NCBI RefSeq assembly: GCF_030362935.1
Contig: NZ_JAUCDY010000021.1
Span: forward strand, 1 to 18,572
Direction of reading: 5' to 3'
Length of the DNA stretch: 18,572 nt
Origin: Thiopseudomonas acetoxidans
Lineage (GTDB): Bacteria; Pseudomonadota; Gammaproteobacteria; Pseudomonadales; Pseudomonadaceae
The stretch's first letter is position 1, and the number at the start of each line of letters is the position of its first letter. A model generated the notes under the pieces. The model had not been told where the DNA came from. It ran no database searches and saw only the letters and a program-made list of their open reading frames with translations. Below are positions 1-6,535 of the stretch, in pieces. The translations under genes and the position numbers were made by a program.

Positions 1-1
1 C

Positions 2-100
2 AGTGAGTGTGGTGTCACTCACGACCGCGACATCAATGCGGCCAAGAACATTCTTGCGGTCGGGCATGGCCGTCCTGCAGAGGGAATCCCAGTCCTTTAG
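2..100 (+). CDS. tnpB: C-terminal end of an IS200/IS605-family TnpB (partial)
   Basis: Only the last 32 codons lie in the window; the gene continues to the left. The reading frame gives SECGVTHDRDINAAKNIL, followed by GHGRPAEGIPVL and a TAG stop at 98-100. SECG is the last half of the zinc-ribbon C-x-x-C, and DRDINAA is the RuvC-III block that holds the third catalytic acidic residue of TnpB nucleases. TnpB is the RNA-guided nuclease of IS200/IS605-type elements and the ancestor of Cas12. It uses an RNA made from the 3' end of its own gene and the element's right end. The stop lies inside the right-end hairpin, as is usual for this family. Intactness of the rest of the gene and presence of tnpA cannot be judged. 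Confidence 0.9.
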   Translation, partial: SECGVTHDRDINAAKNILAVGHGRPAEGIPVL

Positions 101-117
101 GGCGGGGAGGATGTCAA
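86..117 (+). mobile_element. Right end (RE) of the IS200/IS605-type element
   Basis: The segment downstream of and overlapping the tnpB stop ends in AGGGCGGGGAGGATGTCAA at 99-117. The identical 19 bases recur at 14363-14381. A fold is possible with TCCC (87-90) against GGGA (105-108) and GTCC against GGGC around a TTTA loop. Such subterminal hairpins mark the right ends of these elements. Tryptophanase coding sequence begins at once after 117, which places the element boundary there to within a few bases. Confidence 0.7.
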
Positions 118-487
118 CATATTCCACAAACACAATATCCCGCTGGTGCTTTGGCGGCTGCACTGTATACTGTATATTGCTAGCGGTGTGCGCGGTATGG
201 AACGCGGAACTATGTCTGAGCAGCGTGAGCCGGATGGTTCAGAGTGTTTTGCCAATATGGAGCTGGTGCGTTTGGCAATGCCGCGCCGTGTATTTACGCT
301 GTCACAGGTTAAATATGCGATCGACCGTATTGAGTGGCTTTATGCCAACCGCCACCTGATCGGTGGGTTGGAGTTTACGCAAGAGCCAGAGATTCTGCGT
401 TTTTTCTATGGTCGCTTAGCGCCAACCTCAGACTGGCAAGAAAAACTAAAGGCTAAGTTTCGTCAGGATTTTGGCGATAGCCTCTAG
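118..487 (+). pseudogene. tnaA: Tryptophanase / beta-eliminating lyase, 3' remnant, frameshifted
   Basis: This is the C-terminal part of a PLP-dependent beta-eliminating lyase (tryptophanase or tyrosine phenol-lyase class). These enzymes split tryptophan or tyrosine into indole or phenol, pyruvate and ammonia. From 118 the frame reads HIPQTQYPAGALAAALY. After a 7-bp duplication the family sequence continues in another frame with IASGVRGMERG, MELVRLAMPRRVF, GGLEF and EPEILRFF, ending at 487. The block order and the C-terminus match the family, but roughly the first three quarters (PLP lysine, substrate pocket) are missing because the IS200/IS605 right end abuts at 117. An apparent ORF starting at GTG 146 is only the out-of-frame tail and has no convincing ribosome site. 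The assignment to tryptophanase rather than tyrosine phenol-lyase is an inference; the class is clear. Confidence 0.88.
162..175 (+). repeat. 7-bp tandem duplication (ACTGTAT x2) causing a frameshift
   Basis: ACTGTAT stands at 162-168 and again at 169-175. Removing one copy restores the conserved lyase reading (GCA CTG TAT ATT GCT AGC, ALYIAS) without further change. This is a clean slippage-type duplication and a second, independent lesion in the tryptophanase remnant. Confidence 0.9.
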
Positions 488-518
488 GGTCAACGGCCAG
501 TTCATACCAACTTACTAT

Positions 519-552
519 CATCAGTGTGGGCTTCCTAAGCACCACACTGATG
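519..552. terminator. 11-bp perfect hairpin downstream of the lyase remnant
   Basis: CATCAGTGTGG (519-529) pairs perfectly with CCACACTGATG (542-552) around a 12-nt loop. It lies between the lyase stop (487) and the next start (566). There is no T-tract on either strand, so it may be a weak or Rho-assisted terminator, or a leader hairpin of the next gene. Confidence 0.5.
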
Positions 553-565
553 TATAGGGTAGCTG

Positions 566-1327
566 ATGCAAGACGTATTTTATAATTTATTGCCTGACAT
601 GCTGTCGGGCTGGCAAGTGCTTTTGCTGGTAATTACAGCAGCATTCACCTCGTTTATCACCGCTGCGGTAGGTGTAGGTGGTGGAGTGTTGTTATTGGCC
701 GTGCTGAGCTTGGTCATTCCTGTCTCGGCCATTATTCCTGTGCATGGTTTGGTGCAGCTGGGTTCTAATGCTTACCGCTCAGTACTGCTGTGGCGCAATA
801 TCGACTGGCAAACGGTGTTGTACTTTCTACCCGGCTCAATTGTGGGCGCTGCGTTGGCAGCGGTGTTTTTGATTGAGCTACCCTTAGCAGCTTTACAGAT
901 CGCTATCGCCAGTTTTATTCTTTTTTTGTGTTGGGGGCCGCGCTTGCCGGGCAGGGTGCTAAGCAACTGGGGAGTTTTTTTAGCCGCTGCGATCACTACG
1001 TTTTTAAGTCATTTTGTCGGGGCAACCGGTCCTTTGGTGGCGGCATTTATTAAGCAAAAATTTGCCGACAGCCGTCATGTATCAGTAGCCAGCTTTGCAG
1101 TAACTATGACCATACAGCACGGGCCAAAAGCACTGGTATATGGCGTAGCAGGTTTTGCGTTTAAAGAGTGGCTATTGCTGGTGGCTCTGATGATTAGCGC
1201 AGGCGCGTTAGGGACTAAACTCGGCTTATTGCAGCTAAACAAACTGAGTGACCAGCGTTTTACCCTAGTCTTTAATACAGTATTAACCGTGCTGGCGTTA
1301 CGCTTGCTCTGGCAGGCATTCACGTAA
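566..1327 (+). CDS. TauE/SafE-family sulfite or anion exporter (253 aa)
   Basis: This is an integral membrane protein of the TauE/SafE (formerly DUF81) family. Members are thought to export sulfite, sulfoacetate or related organosulfur anions. The sequence is almost entirely hydrophobic with about eight likely membrane segments. It shows the family's two half-repeats, each with a glycine-rich motif: AVGVGGG near residues 34-40 and FVGATGPLVA near residue 150. The length of 253 fits the family. ATG 566 is preceded by AGGG about seven bases upstream (555-560 region). The SirB2-family gene starts 25 bp downstream on the same strand, so the two may be co-transcribed. The substrate cannot be read from the sequence. 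Confidence 0.88.
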   Translation: MQDVFYNLLPDMLSGWQVLLLVITAAFTSFITAAVGVGGGVLLLAVLSLVIPVSAIIPVHGLVQLGSNAYRSVLLWRNIDWQTVLYFLPGSIVGAALAAVFLIELPLAALQIAIASFILFLCWGPRLPGRVLSNWGVFLAAAITTFLSHFVGATGPLVAAFIKQKFADSRHVSVASFAVTMTIQHGPKALVYGVAGFAFKEWLLLVALMISAGALGTKLGLLQLNKLSDQRFTLVFNTVLTVLALRLLWQAFT

Positions 1328-1352
1328 CAGCATGGGTTGAGGATAAGAGTAA

Positions 1353-1751
1353 GTGGCTGAATATTATCTGTGGATTAAAAACGTTCATATTGGCATGGCC
1401 TATACCACTGGGTTGTTGTTTTTGTTGCGCGGTTTATACCGCTTGCTTTGGCGTGAGCGGATGCATCAAGGCTTGAGAAAAAGCGTTGACCGTTTGAGTT
1501 ATTTGGTCGATACGCTGTTGTTGGCTATGGGTATTAGTCTGTTATTTGTTTTACAGCTTAATCCCGTCACTACCGCTTGGGTGGCGAGCAAACTGGTGTT
1601 GCTGATTGTCTATGTGGGGCTGGGAGTGTTTGCCTTTCGTCAGCGTTTGCCGTTGGCTGGACGTTGGTCGTGCTTTGCTTTGGCATTAGTTTGTTGGCTG
1701 CTAATGTATCAAACTGCTAGGCTCCACTTGCCCATTTGGATGTGGAGTTAA
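1353..1751 (+). CDS. SirB2-family membrane protein (132 aa)
   Basis: This small protein has four predicted membrane segments. It matches the SirB2 family, named for a Salmonella gene linked to invasion-gene expression; its biochemical role is not established. The start NVHIGMAYTTGLLFLLRG carries the family's conserved early histidine (about residue 12), and the length of 132 is typical. The start codon is GTG 1353 with GAGGA about 12 bases upstream. It follows the TauE-like gene by 25 bp and probably shares its transcript, which ends at the hairpin at 1756-1784. Confidence 0.8.
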   Translation: MAEYYLWIKNVHIGMAYTTGLLFLLRGLYRLLWRERMHQGLRKSVDRLSYLVDTLLLAMGISLLFVLQLNPVTTAWVASKLVLLIVYVGLGVFAFRQRLPLAGRWSCFALALVCWLLMYQTARLHLPIWMWS

Positions 1752-1755
1752 CGAT

Positions 1756-1784
1756 GCCGCTCTAAGAGGAGCTCTAGGAGCGGC
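1756..1784. terminator. Bidirectional hairpin between convergent genes
   Basis: GCCGCTC (1756-1762) pairs with GAGCGGC (1778-1784). The stem continues inward through TAAGAG against CTCTA with one bulged base and a short GAG loop. It sits in the 42-bp gap between the SirB2-family stop and the end of the histidine kinase on the other strand, where it can serve both transcripts. T-tracts are poor. Confidence 0.6.
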
Positions 1785-1793
1785 AGGGTTGTC

Positions 1794-2495
1794 TTAGAAT
1801 AAGCTAGGTAGAGCTAACCAGATCGTCATGCAAGCACCTGAGAGCGGGCCGCCATTACTGAGCTCCAAGCGTGCGGGGCGTTCTTCCTGATCATGCATAG
1901 CGACTATGTTGGCGGCAAAATACAAACCCAAACCCGTGCTGCCGCTGTCACGATCAATGCTGCTAGCGGCTTGATTGCGCACTGCGCCTAAGTGATGAGC
2001 AGGGTAGCCGGGACCGTCATCATTGATGGTTAATAGCACGCCATTATCCACGCTCTCAGCTTGCAAAAGAATGCTGCTGCGGCAGTAATTAACTGCATTG
2101 CCTAGCGCGTTATCCAACACAGTACCCATCAGGCTGGCATCAAAAAATCCTTCTAAATCCGGATCGTCCAGTTTGATTTGCAAATCGATAGTGCGGTATT
2201 GCAGCAGCTCGCGGTGACGGTTGTGTAGGTCTTCAAATAGCTCATCGAGTCGGCAATATTCAGGCTGTAGGCGGAGCTGATTGTGTTCTAATTTATAAAT
2301 ACCTAACAACTGCATTAGCATGGCGTCAAGGCGCAGTGCTTCTTGCTCAATCAGGCGTGCTTGCGATGAGTGTTGCAGTTCTTTGGGCATTTGTGCGAGC
2401 AGGCTTTCATAGGCCTGACTGATAGCAGCAATAATGTTTTTCATGTCATGTACGCTGGAAGCCATCAGCGTTGAAAAATCAATCTGTTTTACCAT
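1794..2495 (-). CDS. Sensorless histidine kinase (233 aa)
   Basis: This is a short kinase made only of a dimerisation/phosphoacceptor helix and an HATPase_c domain. The likely phosphorylated histidine is H16 in SVHDMKN. The ATP-binding boxes follow: N box DNALGNAVNYC (128-138), G1 NDDGPGYP (158-165) and G2 STGLGLYFAANIV (186-198). There is no signal peptide, membrane segment, PAS or HAMP domain, so the protein is cytoplasmic and must take its input from a partner. Its start (ATG 2495-2493) overlaps the stop of the upstream receiver-TPR gene by 7 nt, and a GGAG (2504-2507) sits 8 nt upstream inside that gene, so translation is probably coupled. The natural inference is that the two form a pair. 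Confidence 0.87.
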   Translation of the reverse strand: MVKQIDFSTLMASSVHDMKNIIAAISQAYESLLAQMPKELQHSSQARLIEQEALRLDAMLMQLLGIYKLEHNQLRLQPEYCRLDELFEDLHNRHRELLQYRTIDLQIKLDDPDLEGFFDASLMGTVLDNALGNAVNYCRSSILLQAESVDNGVLLTINDDGPGYPAHHLGAVRNQAASSIDRDSGSTGLGLYFAANIVAMHDQEERPARLELSNGGPLSGACMTIWLALPSLF

Positions 2496-4078
2496 GGGCT
2501 TAACTCCAGTGCGGTTTGCATATGTTGATGCTGAGGTGATTCGGGATCAAGCTTAGACAGACCGCCTATACGCTCTAAACAGTCACCAAGGCGGTTATTC
2601 GCGTCAGGCTGATGTTGGCGTAGCTGTTCTAAAAAAAGGCGTGCTGCGGCCATATTCAATTCGATCAGTTGCGGCGCTAGTTGCAAGGCTTGCTCAAACA
2701 GCGGCAGAGCTTTTTCAGTTTGTTCTTGGGTGTGCAAGGCGGTTGCTTGACGGCCGAGCTCAATGGCCTTGCGTAACGGCTCAGGATTGAACTGCGGCAG
2801 GCGCAGGCTGATTTGTTCAAGCACGCCAGTTGTGCCAGCGTAACGCGCAGCACAATGAAGCCAGAAAGACTGAGCAGTGTCTGCTTGTTCTAGCTGCGCT
2901 AGCCAGTCGCCCAGTTGTATTAGAGTGATCGCGGCATAATCATTTTTATGGTTATGCAGCGCTTCGATTAGGGGTTGTAGCTCTTCGGCGGTGTGCGCTC
3001 TACCCTGACGTCGGCGTTGCTCAATGCGTAGTAATGCCGTGGCAGGCTGTAAAGAGTAAGTCTGTTGCCAGCTTCTTTCAATTATTTTAAGCCAATGCTG
3101 TGCATCGTCAGGCATGCGACGCTCGCCTGCGCTTTGCGTCAGGATAGAAGCCAGCTGCCAAAGTAATTCCGGGTCAAAAGTGGCAGAATAACGACCTACC
3201 TCCCAGCATTGATGAATGGCATGGGCAGCAACCTTGTGGTCGTTGTTTAGCCAGGCATGGCAGGCCAGTCGAATTTGACGTCGCACAGTGTTGGGCGATA
3301 GGGCTACCGCTTGTTGGAGAGCCTCTTGCATGACTGGCAAGTCGTTGTTGTTAGCTGCCAAACTGGCTTGTATATCACGTAATTCCGGCATCATGGGAAA
3401 TTGTCGCGTGGCTGCAGTAAGCAGACGGGTAAGTTGTTCGAAGCGTCCTTGGCGTAACCACAAGCTGGCCAGAGCTTGCAGATTCCAAGCGGTGGGTCGT
3501 GTGCGTGCCTGTTGCTCAAGCATTTGTTCTAGCTCAAGGTAGCGTGCCAGTTCTTGTAAGGCTTGAGCTTTGTAACGTAAGCATAGCACTGCATGGCGTG
3601 GTTCTTTGTTCTCGATGGCTTGGCATGCCTCTAGCGCGGCGGCAAAGTCATTGCTTTCAAGTGCGTTGAGTACGGGGGTTAATACCTGTTTGCGACGTAT
3701 CAAACGCTCTAGGCGTGTTTGCAATGCTACTTTGTTGAAGGGTTTGGTCAGGTAGTCATCCGGCTCGCACTCAAGCGCGGCAAGTACCATGGCTTGGGTG
3801 TTTTCTGCGGTAACCATGACGAATATGCAGTGCGGGGACAGGAGTTTTTCGTTATGCAGCTGCTCGAGCACTTGCTGACCGCTAACGCCCTCACCAAGGT
3901 TGTAGTCGTGCAAGATCACATCATAGCGGTGGCGGCGGCATAGCTCTAAAACATCAATACCGTTCGCTGCGGTATCAATTTGCTGTACGCCGAGCAGTCG
4001 TAAAATACCTCGAATGGAGCTCCGAAACTCGGAAAAATCATCAACCACTAAGAAACGCATCTTGCTGAAATCAATCAT
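2489..4078 (-). CDS. Response regulator with C-terminal TPR region (529 aa)
   Basis: The N-terminal receiver domain covers about residues 7-125. It has the acidic pair D13/D14 (VVDD), phosphoacceptor D58 (ILHDYNLG), T90 and K112 (LTKPF). The rest, about residues 130-525, is an alpha-helical TPR-type solenoid. Repeat-like stretches occur near residues 170-260 and again at about 430-480 (AIELGRQATALHTQEQTEKA and following). There is no DNA-binding or enzymatic output domain, so signalling is probably by protein contact. ATG 4078 gives MIDFSKMRFLVV; the second Met (residue 7) is an alternative start. It heads a two-gene operon with the sensorless kinase at 1794-2495. Receiver-TPR proteins occur in pseudomonads, but their targets are mostly unknown. 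Confidence 0.87.
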   Translation of the reverse strand: MIDFSKMRFLVVDDFSEFRSSIRGILRLLGVQQIDTAANGIDVLELCRRHRYDVILHDYNLGEGVSGQQVLEQLHNEKLLSPHCIFVMVTAENTQAMVLAALECEPDDYLTKPFNKVALQTRLERLIRRKQVLTPVLNALESNDFAAALEACQAIENKEPRHAVLCLRYKAQALQELARYLELEQMLEQQARTRPTAWNLQALASLWLRQGRFEQLTRLLTAATRQFPMMPELRDIQASLAANNNDLPVMQEALQQAVALSPNTVRRQIRLACHAWLNNDHKVAAHAIHQCWEVGRYSATFDPELLWQLASILTQSAGERRMPDDAQHWLKIIERSWQQTYSLQPATALLRIEQRRRQGRAHTAEELQPLIEALHNHKNDYAAITLIQLGDWLAQLEQADTAQSFWLHCAARYAGTTGVLEQISLRLPQFNPEPLRKAIELGRQATALHTQEQTEKALPLFEQALQLAPQLIELNMAAARLFLEQLRQHQPDANNRLGDCLERIGGLSKLDPESPQHQHMQTALELSPW

Positions 4079-4105
4079 GGTTCACCGTACTAGATCGCAC
4101 ACATC

Positions 4106-4134
4106 GTTATAGAATATTTGCAATTAAGTGTAAT
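4106..4134 (-). promoter_or_regulatory. Possible sigma-70 promoter of the receiver-TPR/kinase operon
   Basis: Read on the minus strand, ATTACA (4134-4129) and TATAAC (4111-4106) are separated by 17 nt, and the -10 lies about 30 nt upstream of the ATG at 4078. The -35 matches the consensus in only four positions, so this is a suggestion. Confidence 0.3.
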
Positions 4135-4194
4135 CGTTCCCATCGAATAAGCATAGCGCGCAACTAGGCTAACGGCTTGGGTGTGTGTTTGGTT

Positions 4195-4553
4195 CTAGCC
4201 AAGCAAACCATAAAGCATACTATGTACGGCCGCGCCACCCACTACCAGCCATACCCAAGCTATGGCACCCAGTGCGATAGGTTTCATACCGGCATTTTTT
4301 AACGCACTGATAGAGGTGTTTAAGCCCAGCGCAGCAGGGTGGTCTTGCTGAATAAAATACCGAGTTGCAGGCGCGGGTGGTTAAATAGCGGCAGCAGGTT
4401 TGCGAGCAGCATCCCCAGTAAAATCGCCACGGTTAACGCCCCCAGTCCCCACTGGCGTACCAATTGCGTTTGGCTTAGCCAAAAACCAAGCAGGCTCAGT
4501 AGCGCCACATAGAGTAAGCCGGGAAAATGAGTGCGTAGCGGGTTGGTGCTCAT
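4195..4553 (-). pseudogene. yeiH: YeiH-family (UPF0324) putative sulfate exporter, internal deletion
   Basis: Two ends of a YeiH-type membrane protein are joined in different frames. The N-terminal 70 or so residues (ATG 4553; motifs LTVAILLGMLLANLLPLF and GILFSKTTLLR) run to a premature stop just above position 4305. One frame over, the family's C-terminus continues: ALGLNTSISALKNAG, then KPIALGAIAWVWLVVGG, ending at TAG 4197-4195. Normal members have about 330-350 residues, so roughly 220-250 central residues, most of the membrane segments, are gone. The junction is around 4300-4325. The start still has a strong ribosome site (TGGAGG, 5 nt spacing), so a short peptide may still be made. With the TauE-like gene it may once have formed part of sulfur-anion handling; that link is an inference. 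Confidence 0.82.
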
Positions 4554-4557
4554 GAAA

Positions 4558-4582
4558 GCCTCCAGTCATTAAGATTGGAGGC
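4558..4582 (-). promoter_or_regulatory. Hairpin covering the ribosome binding site of the yeiH remnant
   Basis: GCCTCCA (4558-4564) and TGGAGGC (4576-4582) are perfect inverted repeats with an 11-nt loop. On the minus strand the distal copy of TGGAGG is the Shine-Dalgarno sequence of the yeiH start (ATG 4553). In the mRNA the site would be paired in the folded state. Confidence 0.45.
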
Positions 4583-4714
4583 AGTGTAAGAGAAGGCTTC
4601 TTTTCTATAAAACGAATAATACAGCTATAGAGTATCTATTTTGCTTATAAGTACTGGTTGTATGTATATAACCAAATGCGCGAGTGGGTGTGTTCAACAG
4701 GTACATAGTGATAC

Positions 4715-4737
4715 GACCCGAGGGTGATGCTCGGGTC
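4715..4737. terminator. 8-bp hairpin downstream of the ABC operon
   Basis: GACCCGAG (4715-4722) pairs perfectly with CTCGGGTC (4730-4737) around a 7-nt loop, about 50 bp beyond the stop of the ABC ATPase gene. No strong T-tract follows on the minus strand; TTGGTTTT follows on the plus strand. It is the most likely 3' end of the ABC operon. Confidence 0.5.
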
Positions 4738-4786
4738 AGACTTGGTTTTGTGCTATTAGGGAGGTTGAGTCTTGCTGCGCAAACGC

Positions 4787-5581
4787 TTAGCTGAGTAACA
4801 ACGCATCGTCTGAAATTTCTTCGCCGCGTACCTGCTCAAACATATTCAGCAGATCCTTAACGTGCATGCCTTTGCGTTGCTCACCGGACACATCCAGCAC
4901 CACTTGGCCTTGGTGCAGCATCACGGTGCGGTCACCCACGTCTAAGGCTTGGCGCATGCTGTGGGTAACCATCATGGTGGTCAATTGCTTCTCGGCGACA
5001 ATGCGTTGGGTTAGCTTGAGCACAAAATCAGCTGTGCGTGGATCCAGTGCTGCTGTATGTTCATCTAACAGCAGGATACGTGAGGGTTGCAGAGCCGCCA
5101 TCAGCAGGCTTACTGCTTGACGCTGACCGCCAGATAGCAAACCGATACGGTCGGTGAGACGGTTTTCTAGCCCTAAGCCAAGCTTGGCAAGGTGTTCGCG
5201 GTAATAATCACGCTGCGAGGCTTTCACCGCCCAACTTAGGCCGCGCTTACTGCCACGGCATTGCGCCAGCGCCATATTTTCTTCGATGGTTAAATCTTCG
5301 CAGGTACCGGCCATAGGATCTTGAAACACACGCGCAACCTTGGCTGCACGCTGCCATACGGGCAAGCGTGTGACTTCGCTATCATCAATTAAAATGCTGC
5401 CGCTATCTACTGCTAAATCACCGGATACGGCATTTAAAAAAGTGGATTTTCCGGCACCGTTGGTACCAATAACCGTTACAAATTGTCCTGTGGGGATTTC
5501 TAACGATAGACCCTGTAATGCCCGGGTTTCAATGGGTGTGCGGGGGTTAAAGGTGATTTTTAAATCAGTTGCTTTTAACAT
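4787..5581 (-). CDS. ABC importer ATP-binding protein (264 aa)
   Basis: This is a complete ABC ATPase that powers the importer encoded just upstream. Visible motifs are Walker A GTNGAGKST (39-47), Q-loop Q87 (VFQDP), signature LSGGQ (149-153), Walker B ILLLDE (169-174), a D-loop at ALDP (178-181) and switch histidine H207. It belongs to the subgroup found with ABC_sub_bind-type receptors (COG1101-like). The start ATG 5581 lies one base after the permease stop (5583). AAAGGG about 6 nt upstream, inside the permease gene, is its ribosome site, so the two are coupled. It is the last gene of the operon. Confidence 0.9.
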   Translation of the reverse strand: MLKATDLKITFNPRTPIETRALQGLSLEIPTGQFVTVIGTNGAGKSTFLNAVSGDLAVDSGSILIDDSEVTRLPVWQRAAKVARVFQDPMAGTCEDLTIEENMALAQCRGSKRGLSWAVKASQRDYYREHLAKLGLGLENRLTDRIGLLSGGQRQAVSLLMAALQPSRILLLDEHTAALDPRTADFVLKLTQRIVAEKQLTTMMVTHSMRQALDVGDRTVMLHQGQVVLDVSGEQRKGMHVKDLLNMFEQVRGEEISDDALLLS

Positions 5582-5582
5582 T

Positions 5583-6473
5583 TCAAACCCTTTTGCGCCG
5601 TGCGTAACGTTGTTTGAGTAATGGAATCACCAGCGCAACGGTCACCAGCAGAGCAGTAACGAGGTTGAGATCTTGAGCTTTTAGGCCAATAAAATCGCTG
5701 TTCAATGCCAAAGCGATAAAGAAGCGATAGACAATTGCGCCCAAGACGACGGCTAGAGTCAGCATAAAAAGCTTGCGCGAGGGCAAAATGCTTTCACCGA
5801 CAATGACAGCTGCTAGACCAATTACGATAGTACCAATACCCATGGAGATGTCTGCACCGCCCTGAGTTTGCGCATAGAGCGCGCCAGCCAGCCCCACTAA
5901 ACCATTGGAAATCGCCATTCCCAAAATAATCATAGCGCCGGTATTCACCCCTTGTGAGCGTGCCATGCGTGGGTTGGAACCCGTCGCACGAATTGCCAAG
6001 CCTTGTTGGGTGGAAAAATAAGCATCGAGACCGAATTTGGCGAACACCACTACCACAATTAAAATGAGCGGGCGGCCAATATAGTCCACTAACCATTCAG
6101 GTTGCAGCACGCTAAAAACGGTGGGCTCCATAATCAGCGGAATATTGGGTTTACCCATGATGCGCAGGTTGATTGAGTACAGCGCGATCATCATTAAGAT
6201 ACTGGCGAGCAGATCCATGATTTTCAGATGCACATTCAGCAAAGCGGTGAGCACGCCGGCTGCAGCGCCAGCTAACGTAGCACAGACAGTGGCTAGAAAA
6301 GGGTCCATACCGCTGACAATGCACATAGCGCCTACAGCACCACCCAGAGGGAAGCTGCCATCAACGGTCAGATCAGGAAAGCGTAATAAACGAAAAGAAA
6401 TAAAGACGCCCAGTGCCACCAAGCTAAAAATCAAGCCAATTTCAAGGGCACCAAATAGGGAAAACAAAGACAT
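5583..6473 (-). CDS. ABC importer permease (296 aa)
   Basis: This inner-membrane permease is of the branched-chain amino acid/ribose type (COG4120-like) and has about eight or nine hydrophobic segments. Recognisable parts are the N-terminal LFGALEIGLIFSLVALGVFI, the cytoplasmic coupling region around ATGSNPRMARSQGVNTG and the following GMAISNGLVGLAGALYAQ. A single permease gene suggests a homodimer. It stands between the receptor gene (62 nt upstream, with a strong hairpin in the gap) and the ATPase gene (1 nt downstream). ATG 6473 has only a weak ribosome site, which fits lower expression than the receptor. Confidence 0.88.
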   Translation of the reverse strand: MSLFSLFGALEIGLIFSLVALGVFISFRLLRFPDLTVDGSFPLGGAVGAMCIVSGMDPFLATVCATLAGAAAGVLTALLNVHLKIMDLLASILMMIALYSINLRIMGKPNIPLIMEPTVFSVLQPEWLVDYIGRPLILIVVVVFAKFGLDAYFSTQQGLAIRATGSNPRMARSQGVNTGAMIILGMAISNGLVGLAGALYAQTQGGADISMGIGTIVIGLAAVIVGESILPSRKLFMLTLAVVLGAIVYRFFIALALNSDFIGLKAQDLNLVTALLVTVALVIPLLKQRYARRKRV

Positions 6474-6499
6474 GGATTAAACCGCAGGCAGTTAAAAGT

Positions 6500-6525
6500 C
6501 ACCGAGCCTACAACAAGGCTCGGTG
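6500..6525. promoter_or_regulatory. 9-bp hairpin between receptor and permease genes
   Basis: CACCGAGCC (6500-6508) pairs perfectly with GGCTCGGTG (6517-6525) around an 8-nt loop. It lies in the 62-nt gap after the receptor stop codon and has no T-tract. In binding-protein operons such hairpins often stabilise the upstream receptor mRNA or partly terminate transcription, so that the receptor is made in excess. That role is inferred here. Confidence 0.55.
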
Positions 6526-6535
6526 TGAGGTGGTA

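Noticed and set aside
3..359. 118-codon open frame at the left edge
   Set aside because: It is another frame across the TnpB tail and the lyase remnant; the families are recognisable in the other frames.
4600..4640. CTATA...TATAG symmetry upstream of yeiH as a LysR-type operator
   Set aside because: Only 5-bp arms in AT-rich DNA with a 16-nt gap; not distinguishable from chance.
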